DNA of 29,499 bases from positions 1-29,499 of the forward strand of contig JACOWL010000017.1 of the NCBI GenBank assembly GCA_016176815.1, in the 5' to 3' direction. This DNA comes from Candidatus Pacearchaeota archaeon (GTDB taxonomy: Archaea; Nanobdellota; Nanobdellia; Pacearchaeales; GW2011-AR1). Under the pieces are notes generated by a model. That model had not been told where the DNA came from and ran no database searches. It was given only the letters and a program-made list of their open reading frames with translations. Numbering within the stretch: position 1 is the first letter of the stretch; every line of letters starts with the position of its first letter. This document shows positions 21,170 to 28,419 of the stretch, piece by piece. Position numbers and translations under genes: made by a program.

Positions 21170-21321
21170 TTCTTTTTATCCTTATGGTTTTTACGAGGTT
21201 TGTTCCAATAAGGACTTTTACATTTAGGACAGATTATGGGTTTTTCAGAATTTCTTGGCAACCATTTGTGCGAACATCTATCACATTTATATGCAGTAAC
21301 TTTTATTTTAAATTCTGCCAT
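21166..21321 (-). CDS. Zinc-ribbon protein, 51 aa
   Basis: It reads MAEFKIKVTAYKCDRCSHKW, then ICPKCKSPYWNKPRKN: two CxxC pairs 18 residues apart and a basic tail. This is the layout of small archaeal nucleic-acid-binding zinc ribbons. The start has a TATA box TTTATAAA (21343-21350) centred 25.5 bp upstream, so the transcript is probably leaderless. Its stop overlaps the next ATG as ATGA. First gene of the methyltransferase operon. Confidence 0.8.
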   Translation of the reverse strand: MAEFKIKVTAYKCDRCSHKWLPRNSEKPIICPKCKSPYWNKPRKNHKDKKK

Positions 21322-21342
21322 GAGAGTGTATTAACTTTCTCC

Positions 21343-21350
21343 TTTATAAA
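21343..21350 (-). promoter_or_regulatory. TATA box of the Zn-ribbon/methyltransferase operon
   Basis: TTTATAAA centred 25.5 bp upstream of the ATG at 21321. Confidence 0.55.
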
Positions 21351-21474
21351 TTTACCTATGAGGTTATACCTTTTAACCGAAATAATTAAACTTTTGAAAA
21401 AATTTGTTTAGTTAAAGAGAGTTAATTCCATATAATCACAATTTTAATAAGGATATTGTTTCTTACTTTTTAAT

Positions 21475-22389
21475 ATGATTAAAATATTATTAAAATCCAT
21501 AAAAGAAGAAATTACAAAAATGTTAAGTCTTTCTTCATTAAAAAAGCAGGCAAAAGAATTGGTTAAAGGTATAACTAAGAGAGATATTTTATTGATGGCC
21601 ATCTTTCCTGCAATAATCTTTCTTATTATGTTGCTTCCTAATGTTATAAGGGAAAATCTGCAATTAGAAATTAAAAATCCAGAATGGTGGCAGTATTTAA
21701 CTCAATCATTTGTTCACAATGGATGGAAACATTTCTGGAGTAATTTGTCATCATATTTTTTATTTTCCATTGTGGGATTACTATTAGCTAATTTATGTGG
21801 AGAGAAAAAGAAATTTTTTAGATTATTTTTATTTGCAGTTGTGACTCTCCCCATATTAAGCTCAATTATCCAGGTTATGTTTTACCCAACTTTATTAAGT
21901 TGGCTCCCAAATCTTCAACATTCTCAAGGCAGTTCTGGAATAGTTTCTGCATTAGCTGGATTTGTTCCAATTTTTTGGGCAATTTATTTTAATAAGAGAA
22001 ATAAAAAAATTAATTTTGATGTTAGAACGCCTTTGGTTTTAGCTATTTATATCGCTTCGCTTTTTGTTTATATTTATAGTCAAAAGTTTTCTTATATTTT
22101 ATTGCTTATTCCCTTACTTTTAGTTATTTTTTTAATTTTGTTATGGTCAAATTTCAGATATATCTTATTTGAGATAGCAAAAGAAATTAAAATAAATCTA
22201 TTAAAAGCATTCATATTAATAACCTCTTTTTTATTCTTCATAGTAACGCCTATAATAATTTTTCCATCATTGAATAAAATGTTTGATGGCGGAACATTTA
22301 CAGATTTCTTCATGCACTATGTAGGGGTCTATTATGGAATAATAGTCAGCGGATATTATTTTATATTTATATATAAAAAATGGAAATAA
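21475..22389 (+). CDS. Rhomboid-family intramembrane serine protease
   Basis: 304 aa with several hydrophobic segments. The catalytic serine is in GSSG (Ser154, QGSSGIVSALAGF) and the partner histidine is His281 in HYVGVYYG, the HxxGxxxG pattern of the last rhomboid helix. An earlier HNGWKHFWSN supplies the conserved His86/Asn90 pair of the oxyanion region. A long, variable C-terminal half (residues 185-265) separates serine and histidine. Rhomboids cut membrane proteins within the bilayer; substrates are unknown. A helical, charged N-terminus (1-36) precedes TM1. It overlaps the next small gene by 10 nt. Confidence 0.85.
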   Translation: MIKILLKSIKEEITKMLSLSSLKKQAKELVKGITKRDILLMAIFPAIIFLIMLLPNVIRENLQLEIKNPEWWQYLTQSFVHNGWKHFWSNLSSYFLFSIVGLLLANLCGEKKKFFRLFLFAVVTLPILSSIIQVMFYPTLLSWLPNLQHSQGSSGIVSALAGFVPIFWAIYFNKRNKKINFDVRTPLVLAIYIASLFVYIYSQKFSYILLLIPLLLVIFLILLWSNFRYILFEIAKEIKINLLKAFILITSFLFFIVTPIIIFPSLNKMFDGGTFTDFFMHYVGVYYGIIVSGYYFIFIYKKWK

Positions 22390-22694
22390 TAGAAGAAATA
22401 TCAGAATTTTTTGAAAACCTATATAGCACTTTTATTTCAAAACTAATTAAAATAATCTATCTGTCATTTACTATATTTTTAACTTTACCGATAATTAAAT
22501 GGTTTATTTCAGCAATAATCTATATGTTTAAACCAATTGTTGAAAATCTTGATAATTTTACGATTGCGACTTTTATTGATAATGTAATTCCATAGTATAT
22601 TAATATATTTATAGAGCCTATAAAATCGTTAATTTTATTTCTGCTGATTATTCTGTTAGTCACTATTGGTTTTTATCTAAAAGAAAATTCATAA
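22380..22694 (+). CDS. Small membrane protein with in-frame TAG after codon 71
   Basis: The first 71 codons (MEIIEEISEFFENLYSTFIS, then a hydrophobic middle) end at TAG 22593-22595. The same frame then continues for 32 more codons with a clear hydrophobic helix (SLILFLLIILLVTIGFY) and stops at TAA 22692-22694. The downstream helix suggests one 104-aa gene broken by a point mutation or sequence error; alternatively the gene simply ends at TAG. No family is recognised. It starts inside the rhomboid 3' end and is likely co-transcribed with it. Confidence 0.5.
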
Positions 22695-22701
22695 TTTCTA
22701 A

Positions 22702-23426
22702 TTACGCCCTAAACACCCTCTCGCTTCTCTCTTCCTTCCCGTCTATATTCGCAATCCTGATAATCTTTCCGGCTCTTTTCGACTCTTCGCGGATTTTTGC
22801 AAAATCTTTTGAATTTTTTAATTCTTCCGGAATTTCAATTTTTTCAATTAAAAAAGTATGATTAATCAGAGCGTTATTAAAATCTAGTTTTTCAAACACA
22901 AAACTTTTTCCTATTTCAATATCAGAAGTTTTCAGGGAGCAAAAATCAACTTTAATTTCTTCTTTTTCTTTTCCCGGCTTTCCTGATTTTGGAGATTTTG
23001 GTTTTATTTTCAAAACATCCTCTCCAACTGAAAAACTTAAGGCAAAAAAAGTTTTCGGAAATTTTTCCAGTAATTCAAGAATTTCTTTTCCTGACATTTC
23101 ATCATCAATTAAATATTTTTTAACGCAATTAAATATTTTTTAACGCCATGAAATTGTTTGATTTCTTTAAATTTAATTTCATTTTTTAAATCAGAGGTTG
23201 AAATAATTGCGCCAGCAACATTTGTTTTTCTTTCGCCTAATTTTTCAGCCATTATTTTTACAAGCTCGTTGGCAAATTCCGCCGAAGTTTTTATTTTATA
23301 TCCCGATTTGGATTTTTTTGCCTCAATTAAAGCTCTGTTCCTAAATTCCCCTCTGCTGAATTTTTGAAATTGCAGGTGAACAGAATTATCTGTTTGATTG
23401 TCAAATATTTTTTTTATGAAATTCAT
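22702..23426 (-). pseudogene. Unknown DPANN-type protein, split by a 20-bp tandem duplication
   Basis: The upstream part starts MNFIKKIFDNQTDNSVHLQF and reads to VKKYLI. There a perfect 20-bp tandem duplication (23106-23145) shifts the frame and ends it at ALKNI (stop at 23109). Removing one copy gives VKKYLIDDEMSGKEILELLE, continuous with the second part, which runs to ERSERVFRA. The restored protein is about 225 aa, beta/alpha in character with a lysine/proline-rich middle (KPKSPKSGKPGKEKEE). I recall similar hypothetical proteins in DPANN genomes but can name no function. A TATA box TTTATAAA (23448-23455) is centred 25.5 bp before the ATG at 23426. Confidence 0.75.
23106..23145. repeat. 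Perfect 20-bp tandem duplication causing a frameshift
   Basis: CAATTAAATATTTTTTAACG occurs at 23106-23125 and again at 23126-23145 with no mismatch. It lies inside the split gene at 22702-23426 and is the sole reason for its frame break. Confidence 0.95.
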
Positions 23427-23447
23427 ATTATCTTTCTAATAGATTAG

Positions 23448-23455
23448 TTTATAAA
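23448..23455 (-). promoter_or_regulatory. TATA box of the split unknown gene
   Basis: TTTATAAA centred 25.5 bp upstream of the ATG at 23426. Confidence 0.5.
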
Positions 23456-23531
23456 CTTTTTTCTTAAGATGAAAATTATTTTTATAGACGAAAGTGTTGT
23501 CGCTTTTTTAACAGCCCTCAAAAAGATTAGC

Positions 23532-23539
23532 TTTATAAA
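23532..23539 (+). promoter_or_regulatory. TATA box of the AI-2E-family transporter
   Basis: TTTATAAA centred 36.5 bp before the ATG at 23572, predicting a leader of roughly 10 nt. Confidence 0.45.
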
Positions 23540-23571
23540 TTTACCTGCCCTAAAATAATCGGGAAAAAAGA

Positions 23572-24624
23572 ATGGAAAAAGAATATTTTAAAAATTTCAC
23601 TTCCACCGGAATAATATTAATTTTATTAGTGCTCTCTTTCTTTTTGTTAAAGCCGATTCTTTTGTCAATAATTATAGCAATTATTCTTGGCTATCTTTTT
23701 TATCCGCTCTATAAAAGAGTTAATAAACTTATCAAATCAGAATATATTTCAGCTCTTTTAATGTGCATCCTTCTTACAGCGATAATCTTTATTCCAATGT
23801 GGTTTTTAACTCCGGTATTAGTTAATCAGTCAATTCAGTTTTATACTGATTCACAGGGGATAGATTTTGTAACTCCGCTTAAACAGATTTTTCCCGACGT
23901 ATTTTCATCTGTGCAATTCTCCCAGGAGATTGGCTCCGTAATTTCATCTTTTGTAACAAAGATTTCTAATTCACTTATGAACACTTTTTCAAAATTAATA
24001 AGCAACTTTCCAATTTTGCTGCTGCAGTTTTTTGTGGTATTTTTTGTATTTTTTGTCGTTTTAAAAGATCAGGAAAAATTTGTTGAATATCTCAGGAGCC
24101 TCCTGCCGTTTTCAAAAGACGTTGAAAATAAATTATTCAAATCTTCAAGAGAGATTACCACCTCAATATTTTATGGCCAGATAATTTTAGGAATCCTTGC
24201 AGGAATTATTGTCGGAATTAGTTTTTATATTTTTAATGTTCCAAATGCATTTATTTTAACTATTCTGGCGGCGGCTGCGGGAATTCTTCCGATTATTGGA
24301 ACAACGATTGTATGGGTTCCGGTGGTTATTTATCTTTTTGTAACTGGAAGCGTTTATCCTGCAATAGGCGTGATTTTATTTGGAATTTTTTCTTCAAGCG
24401 CTGAAAATTTTATTAAACCAATAATCCTTGCGAAGTGGATAAACTTGCATCCGGCAGTAATTCTTATTGGGATGGTCGGAGGAACATTTATTTTTGGAAT
24501 CCTTGGAATGATTTTAGGGCCTTTGATTCTTGCTTATCTTTTAATAATTTTAGAGATTTACAGAGACAAAAAAACTCCGGGAGTTTTTATAAATCCCCCG
24601 CAGCATGTTCAGCAATTAAATTAA
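23572..24624 (+). CDS. AI-2E family transporter (YdiK/PerM-like permease)
   Basis: 350 aa. Two close N-terminal helices (residues about 12-55, LILLVLSFFLLKPILLSIII), a third near 60-82, a long soluble segment (about 85-140), then helices in the C-terminal half. The family hallmark lies there: AAAAGILPIIGTTIVWVPVV and the late helices with HPAVILIGMVGGTFIFGILG and LGPLILAYLLIILEI. The family exports small molecules or ions; naming AI-2 as substrate in an archaeon would be unsupported. TAA is followed at once by the ATG of a repeat-type mini-ORF. Confidence 0.9.
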   Translation: MEKEYFKNFTSTGIILILLVLSFFLLKPILLSIIIAIILGYLFYPLYKRVNKLIKSEYISALLMCILLTAIIFIPMWFLTPVLVNQSIQFYTDSQGIDFVTPLKQIFPDVFSSVQFSQEIGSVISSFVTKISNSLMNTFSKLISNFPILLLQFFVVFFVFFVVLKDQEKFVEYLRSLLPFSKDVENKLFKSSREITTSIFYGQIILGILAGIIVGISFYIFNVPNAFILTILAAAAGILPIIGTTIVWVPVVIYLFVTGSVYPAIGVILFGIFSSSAENFIKPIILAKWINLHPAVILIGMVGGTFIFGILGMILGPLILAYLLIILEIYRDKKTPGVFINPPQHVQQLN

Positions 24625-24684
24625 ATGAGAACAAAAAATAGGAAATTTTTTGACAAATTCGCTTTCAGGAAAAAGCCGAATTAA
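24625..24684 (+). CDS. 19-codon repeat-derived mini-ORF between the AI-2E transporter and AMP phosphorylase genes
   Basis: The peptide is MRTKNRKFFDKFAFRKKPN. Its ATG directly follows the transporter TAA. The DNA ACAAAAAATAGGAAATTTTT is identical to part of the 57-bp units at 3048-3161, read in the transcribed direction, and again co-oriented with the flanking genes. Its end resembles the S17/L14 mini-ORF (FRKKPN versus FRKKLK). Confidence 0.5.
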   Translation: MRTKNRKFFDKFAFRKKPN

Positions 24685-24696
24685 TGGTGAGATTAA

Positions 24697-26178
24697 ATGC
24701 AGCTAAAAATTAAATTTTTAAAATGGTCTGCAGGATTTCCGGTAGTAATGTTAAATAATAAAACTGCGGAAAATTTAGGGGTTTATAGCAAGGATAGAGT
24801 TATTCTAAAAACTATTTCCAAACCGGCAAGGGAAATTTCCGCTATCGTTGATGTGATTGAAGAAATATTAGCTGAAAATGAAATTTTAGTTTCTTCGGAA
24901 CTTAAAGAAAAATTAAATTTAAAGAAAGGACAATTTGTTGAAGTCATTTTATCTCCGATGGTAAATAGCCTGACATTTATTAAAAAAAAATTAAACAACA
25001 AAAGATTGTCTCAAAAAGAGATTGAATCGATAATTAATGACATTGCAAATAATTCTCTTTCAGAAGCGGAAATCGCGCTTTTTGTTTCAACAATGTATGA
25101 AAAAGGCATGGATTTTAAAGAAAATATTTTTTTAATTAAAGCCATCTTAAAAACAGGAAAAACTTTAAAATTAAAAAACAAATTCATAGTCGATAAACAT
25201 TCTATAGGGGGGATTCCCGGAAACAGAACCACTCCGATAGTTGTTTCTATCTGCGCTTCAGCCGGACTGATTTTTCCAAAAACTTCTTCAAGGGCGATAA
25301 CAACCTCTGCAGGAACAGCAGATACGCTGGAGACTATCACCCGCGTTGAATTTCCAATAAACAAAATAAAAAAAATAATAAAAAAAACAAATGCATGCAT
25401 GGTTTGGGGGGAGGGGCTGGGAATGGTCCCGGCGGATTCTAAAATAATTGCTGTGGAAAAAGCTTTGAGAATAGATCCTGAATCTCAGCTTTTAGCGTCT
25501 ATAATGTCAAAAAAACTCGCTGTCGGAAGCAATTATATTTTAATAGATATTCCGTATGGAAAAAATGCAAAAGTCAGTTTATCAAAAGCGATTAGATTAA
25601 AACAGAAGTTTGAAAAAATAGGCAGATACTTCAAAAAGAAGTTAGAAGTTGTCTTGACAAAAGGCGATCAGCCAATCGGAAACGGAATAGGGCCTGTTTT
25701 AGAAATGATTGACATCTTAAAAGTTCTTGATCCCGCCCAGCAAGGTCCAAAGGACTTAGAAAAAAAATCAGTGTTTCTCGCCGGAAAAATTTTAGAAATG
25801 ACTGGAAAAGAAAAAAAAGGTCAGGGAATTAAAAAAGCTGAAGAAATTTTAAGTTCAGGAAGAGCCTATAAAAAATTCAGGCAAATTATTCGGGCTCAAG
25901 GAGGCGCAATAAAGAGATTAATTCCCGGAAAATTTAAGCATAATATTTTATCAAATAAAAATGGAAAGATCTTGGAGATAAATAATAAAGCAATTAATTT
26001 GCTTGCGAGAATTGCAGGTTGTCCGACAGATAAATTTGCCGGAATTTATTTATATTTGCATAAAGACGATAAAATTAAAAAAAATGAAAAGCTATTGACG
26101 ATTTATTCGGGCTCCGAGTCAAGGCTTCGCGCAGCTGTGAGATTTTACGCTAAAAATAAAATAATCATCATAAAATAG
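24697..26178 (+). CDS. deoA: AMP phosphorylase (archaeal thymidine phosphorylase homologue)
   Basis: 493 aa, matching the archaeal length of about 500. An N-terminal beta-barrel domain of some 90 residues is specific to archaeal AMP phosphorylases. The nucleoside-phosphorylase core has KHSIGGIPGNRT at 167-178 and SSRAITTSAGTADTLE at 197-212, which bind phosphate and nucleotide. The enzyme converts AMP and phosphate to adenine and ribose 1,5-bisphosphate, feeding the pathway with ribose-1,5-bisphosphate isomerase and form III RubisCO known in many DPANN genomes. Those partners are not in this window. A GGTGAG ribosome site precedes the ATG. Confidence 0.93.
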   Translation: MQLKIKFLKWSAGFPVVMLNNKTAENLGVYSKDRVILKTISKPAREISAIVDVIEEILAENEILVSSELKEKLNLKKGQFVEVILSPMVNSLTFIKKKLNNKRLSQKEIESIINDIANNSLSEAEIALFVSTMYEKGMDFKENIFLIKAILKTGKTLKLKNKFIVDKHSIGGIPGNRTTPIVVSICASAGLIFPKTSSRAITTSAGTADTLETITRVEFPINKIKKIIKKTNACMVWGEGLGMVPADSKIIAVEKALRIDPESQLLASIMSKKLAVGSNYILIDIPYGKNAKVSLSKAIRLKQKFEKIGRYFKKKLEVVLTKGDQPIGNGIGPVLEMIDILKVLDPAQQGPKDLEKKSVFLAGKILEMTGKEKKGQGIKKAEEILSSGRAYKKFRQIIRAQGGAIKRLIPGKFKHNILSNKNGKILEINNKAINLLARIAGCPTDKFAGIYLYLHKDDKIKKNEKLLTIYSGSESRLRAAVRFYAKNKIIIIK

Positions 26179-26219
26179 AATATAGCAAAGAATTTAAATG
26201 ATGGATTTTTGTTTTTTTC

Positions 26220-26498
26220 ATGGCAGGCATTAGGAGAGGCTCTAAAGAACAATTAATAGAATACTTTAAGAAAAATTTAAAAAAAGGATATACAACTGAC
26301 AGCCTTAAATGGGCTTTAATTAATCAGGGATATTCCAGAGTTATTGTTGAAGAAGCGCTGGAAATGGCTCAGAAAGAAATGGCAAAAGAAGCGCCTATTC
26401 TTAAAGAAAAACCAAGGATAAATTATCAGGTCCTGGATAAAGAAGGCAAGCCCGTTGAAGTTAAGAGACCATGGTGGAAAAGAATTTTTGGATTGTGA
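26220..26498 (+). CDS. Small unknown protein with UBA-like helical repeat, 92 aa
   Basis: KKGYTTDSLKWALINQGYSR and VIVEEALEMAQKEMAKE form a short three-helix motif in which a QGYS turn links two helices, seen in many small DPANN proteins. The C-terminal third is proline/lysine-rich and ends with aromatic residues (RPWWKRIFGL), which could associate with the membrane. A TATA-like ATTTAAAT (26192-26199) is 24.5 bp upstream, so leaderless. Function unknown. Confidence 0.65.
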   Translation: MAGIRRGSKEQLIEYFKKNLKKGYTTDSLKWALINQGYSRVIVEEALEMAQKEMAKEAPILKEKPRINYQVLDKEGKPVEVKRPWWKRIFGL

Positions 26499-26629
26499 TT
26501 TTTTAAGGGATAAAATTTCCATTGATTGTAATAAACCCGCCCACCCGCCCGATTATCCGCCACAGCTGATTTTCATGGTTAAATTATTTATTTGATATTT
26601 TTATTTACTCTAAAAAGTTAGTGATGATA

Positions 26630-26676
26630 ACAAACTTCCTACGGAGAAATATGACAAAGTCTATTTCGGAGCAAAT
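26630..26676. repeat. Dispersed hairpin repeat, copy 2 (second family)
   Basis: A 47-bp near-copy of 4499-4546 with the same hairpin arms (GAAATA-GAC / GTC-TATTTC) and a changed loop. As with copy 1 it lies between convergent genes (26220-26498 plus, 26732-27223 minus), suggesting a bidirectional terminator or a small mobile repeat. The remainder of 26499-26731 shows nothing else. Confidence 0.7.
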
Positions 26677-26731
26677 AAATTCTGCGAACGAAGTGAAGCA
26701 GGTATTGAATAGCAAGATTTTTAACTAATTT

Positions 26732-27223
26732 TTATTTGCATTTTTTAAACATTTCTTCAAGAACCTGATTTTTGGAAATTCTTGTAATTTGTTCTAAGTC
26801 TGAAGAATTAGCTAAATTTAAAGTATATGCCAACATGAAAGATACTGCTTCATCGGTATGCTCATTGAGGCCAGAAAAAGAAAATACATTGCAAGATTTT
26901 ATTCCATTATTCAAAAAACCAAATAAAACCGCTCCACCATATCTATTTATTTCTATTTGTCTTGTTTGCCAACTAGAGATAGAATCAGTATCTCTTAACC
27001 AATCAGAATAAAGTCTATGTGCTTTCTCTTGCGAAAATCTTAGATATTTTTCTTTTTTTTCAATATCATAATTTCCAATTTCTAAAACATATTTGTTTAA
27101 GAAGCCATCTAATCCAACAGTTAAATAGCCTCCTTGTTTTTCTGGATTTTTATTTGAGATTAAATCTTTAGAAATTTCAATATAAGAATTTGCAGTGAGT
27201 TTTAATTTGTCTATGAATGTCAT
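26732..27223 (-). CDS. Unknown soluble 163-aa protein
   Basis: It starts MTFIDKLKLTANSYIEISKD and shows alternating helices and strands (SISSWQTRQIEINRYGGAVL, then EAVSFMLAYTLNLANSSDLE). No signal peptide or membrane helix. A TTTAAA element centred 25.5 bp upstream (27246-27251) supports a leaderless start. No family is recognised. Confidence 0.6.
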   Translation of the reverse strand: MTFIDKLKLTANSYIEISKDLISNKNPEKQGGYLTVGLDGFLNKYVLEIGNYDIEKKEKYLRFSQEKAHRLYSDWLRDTDSISSWQTRQIEINRYGGAVLFGFLNNGIKSCNVFSFSGLNEHTDEAVSFMLAYTLNLANSSDLEQITRISKNQVLEEMFKKCK

Positions 27224-27282
27224 TTAGTGAAAATTAAACTTTACTTTTTAAAAATTGTTGTAATTGACATTCTACTTCAAAA

Positions 27283-27290
27283 CATTTAAA
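27283..27290 (+). promoter_or_regulatory. TATA-like element of tRNA-Ser
   Basis: ATTTAAAA lies about 30 bp upstream of the mature 5' end, allowing a short leader removed by RNase P. Confidence 0.4.
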
Positions 27291-27315
27291 ACTTTGAATA
27301 ATTTCCCTATTTGAT

Positions 27316-27396
27316 GCCTCGGTCGCATAATGGTATTGCATCTGCCTTGAGAGCAGAGCCCGTAAGGGCCTCCAGGTTCGATTCCTGGCCGGGGCG
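27316..27396 (+). tRNA. tRNA-Ser (anticodon TGA)
   Basis: The acceptor stem GCCTCGG/CCGGGGC pairs with one wobble. D arm GCA...TGC; anticodon stem TCTGC/GCAGA with loop CTTGAGA and anticodon TGA at 27348-27350. A long variable arm GCCC-GTAA-GGGC marks a class II tRNA. T arm CCAGG-TTCGATT-CCTGG. The discriminator is G; CCA is not encoded. A run of T follows at 27397-27402 as the likely terminator. It reads UCA codons. Confidence 0.95.
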
Positions 27397-27402
27397 TTTT
27401 TT
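27397..27402 (+). terminator. T-run terminator of tRNA-Ser
   Basis: Six T directly after the tRNA, the usual archaeal termination signal. Confidence 0.5.
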
Positions 27403-27425
27403 AATGTAGACAAAATATAGAAAAC

Positions 27426-27433
27426 TATTTAAA
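27426..27433 (+). promoter_or_regulatory. TATA box of the fic gene
   Basis: TATTTAAA centred 25.5 bp upstream of the ATG at 27455, so the transcript should be leaderless. It is flanked by two copies of AATGTAGACA (27403-27412, 27432-27441). Confidence 0.5.
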
Positions 27434-27454
27434 TGTAGACACCTATATTATTAT

Positions 27455-28390
27455 ATGTATGTTGAAAAAAGAAAAGAAGGAAAAAAGATAAAATATTATC
27501 TTGCTCATTCATTTAGAGAAGGGGGGAAAGTCCATAAAATCAGAAAGTTCTTGGGGAAAAATATAAGCGATAAAGAATTAAAAGAAAGAGTTTCAAAAGC
27601 AGAAAAAATTATTCTTGAGGAAATAGAACAATATAAAATCATAAGTGACCCTCTAAAAGTCCCTCTTTCTGAAGATGAAATTAAATTTATTGAAAAATTA
27701 GAGATTAACCAGAAATTAAAAGTTTTTCATCTTTCTGAAAAACAATGGAAATTGTTTTCTGAATTATTTACTTATAACACAAATGCAATTGAAGGAAGTG
27801 AACTTAAACAAAAAGAAGTTAAGGAAATCCTTGAGAAAGATGAATGGCCAAAGAAGTCAAAAGAAGACATCGCTGAAACTTACGGAGTTAATGAAGCAGT
27901 TGAGTTTATTAAAAAAACAAAAGAACACATTTCTTTAGATTTAATTCTGAATCTTCACAAAATTGTATTTAAAAATTCAAAAAATTTTGCAGGAGAATTT
28001 AGAAAACAAGGAGAAGAGGTAGTTGTAAGAGACGGATTTGGAAATATAATTCATTATGGGGCTCCCCAATCAAGAGTAATCAGTTTATTAAAAGAATTAA
28101 TTGCATGGTATAATCAATATAAAAAGAGATATCCTGCGCTTGTGCTTGCAATAGTAATTCACAATCAATTTGAGAATATACATCCATTTAAAGACGGGAA
28201 CGGAAGAGTTGGAAGACTTTTACTAAATAATATTTTAATAAAAAATAAACTTCCTCCAATTAATATTGATTTTAAGAATAGAAAAGAGTATTACTCTGCT
28301 TTGCAGGAATATGAAAATAATCATAATATAAAACCTATGATTGATTTATTGATTAAAGAATATAAATCTCTTAAAAAGAGATTTGGGTGA
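27455..28390 (+). CDS. Fic-domain protein (probable AMP-transferase), class II-like
   Basis: The catalytic Fic motif HPFKDGNGRVGR is complete at 243-254 (catalytic His243, Arg254). The inhibitory motif TNAIEG at 109-114 lies before the core, the class II arrangement in which a glutamate (Glu113) blocks ATP binding. The N-terminus (YYLAHSFREGGKVHKIRKFL) is shared by archaeal Fic proteins; its role is unclear. These enzymes usually transfer AMP to protein Ser/Thr/Tyr; the target is unknown. No separate antitoxin is adjacent, in line with built-in inhibition. It follows tRNA-Ser directly and is bracketed by AATGTRGACACC repeats. Confidence 0.92.
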   Translation: MYVEKRKEGKKIKYYLAHSFREGGKVHKIRKFLGKNISDKELKERVSKAEKIILEEIEQYKIISDPLKVPLSEDEIKFIEKLEINQKLKVFHLSEKQWKLFSELFTYNTNAIEGSELKQKEVKEILEKDEWPKKSKEDIAETYGVNEAVEFIKKTKEHISLDLILNLHKIVFKNSKNFAGEFRKQGEEVVVRDGFGNIIHYGAPQSRVISLLKELIAWYNQYKKRYPALVLAIVIHNQFENIHPFKDGNGRVGRLLLNNILIKNKLPPINIDFKNRKEYYSALQEYENNHNIKPMIDLLIKEYKSLKKRFG

Positions 28391-28419
28391 CCACAAAAAT
28401 AAAGAATGTGGACACCAGA

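Noticed and set aside
23469..23558. 29-codon plus-strand ORF between the split gene and the transporter
   Set aside because: It contains the transporter TATA box and has no start signal of its own.
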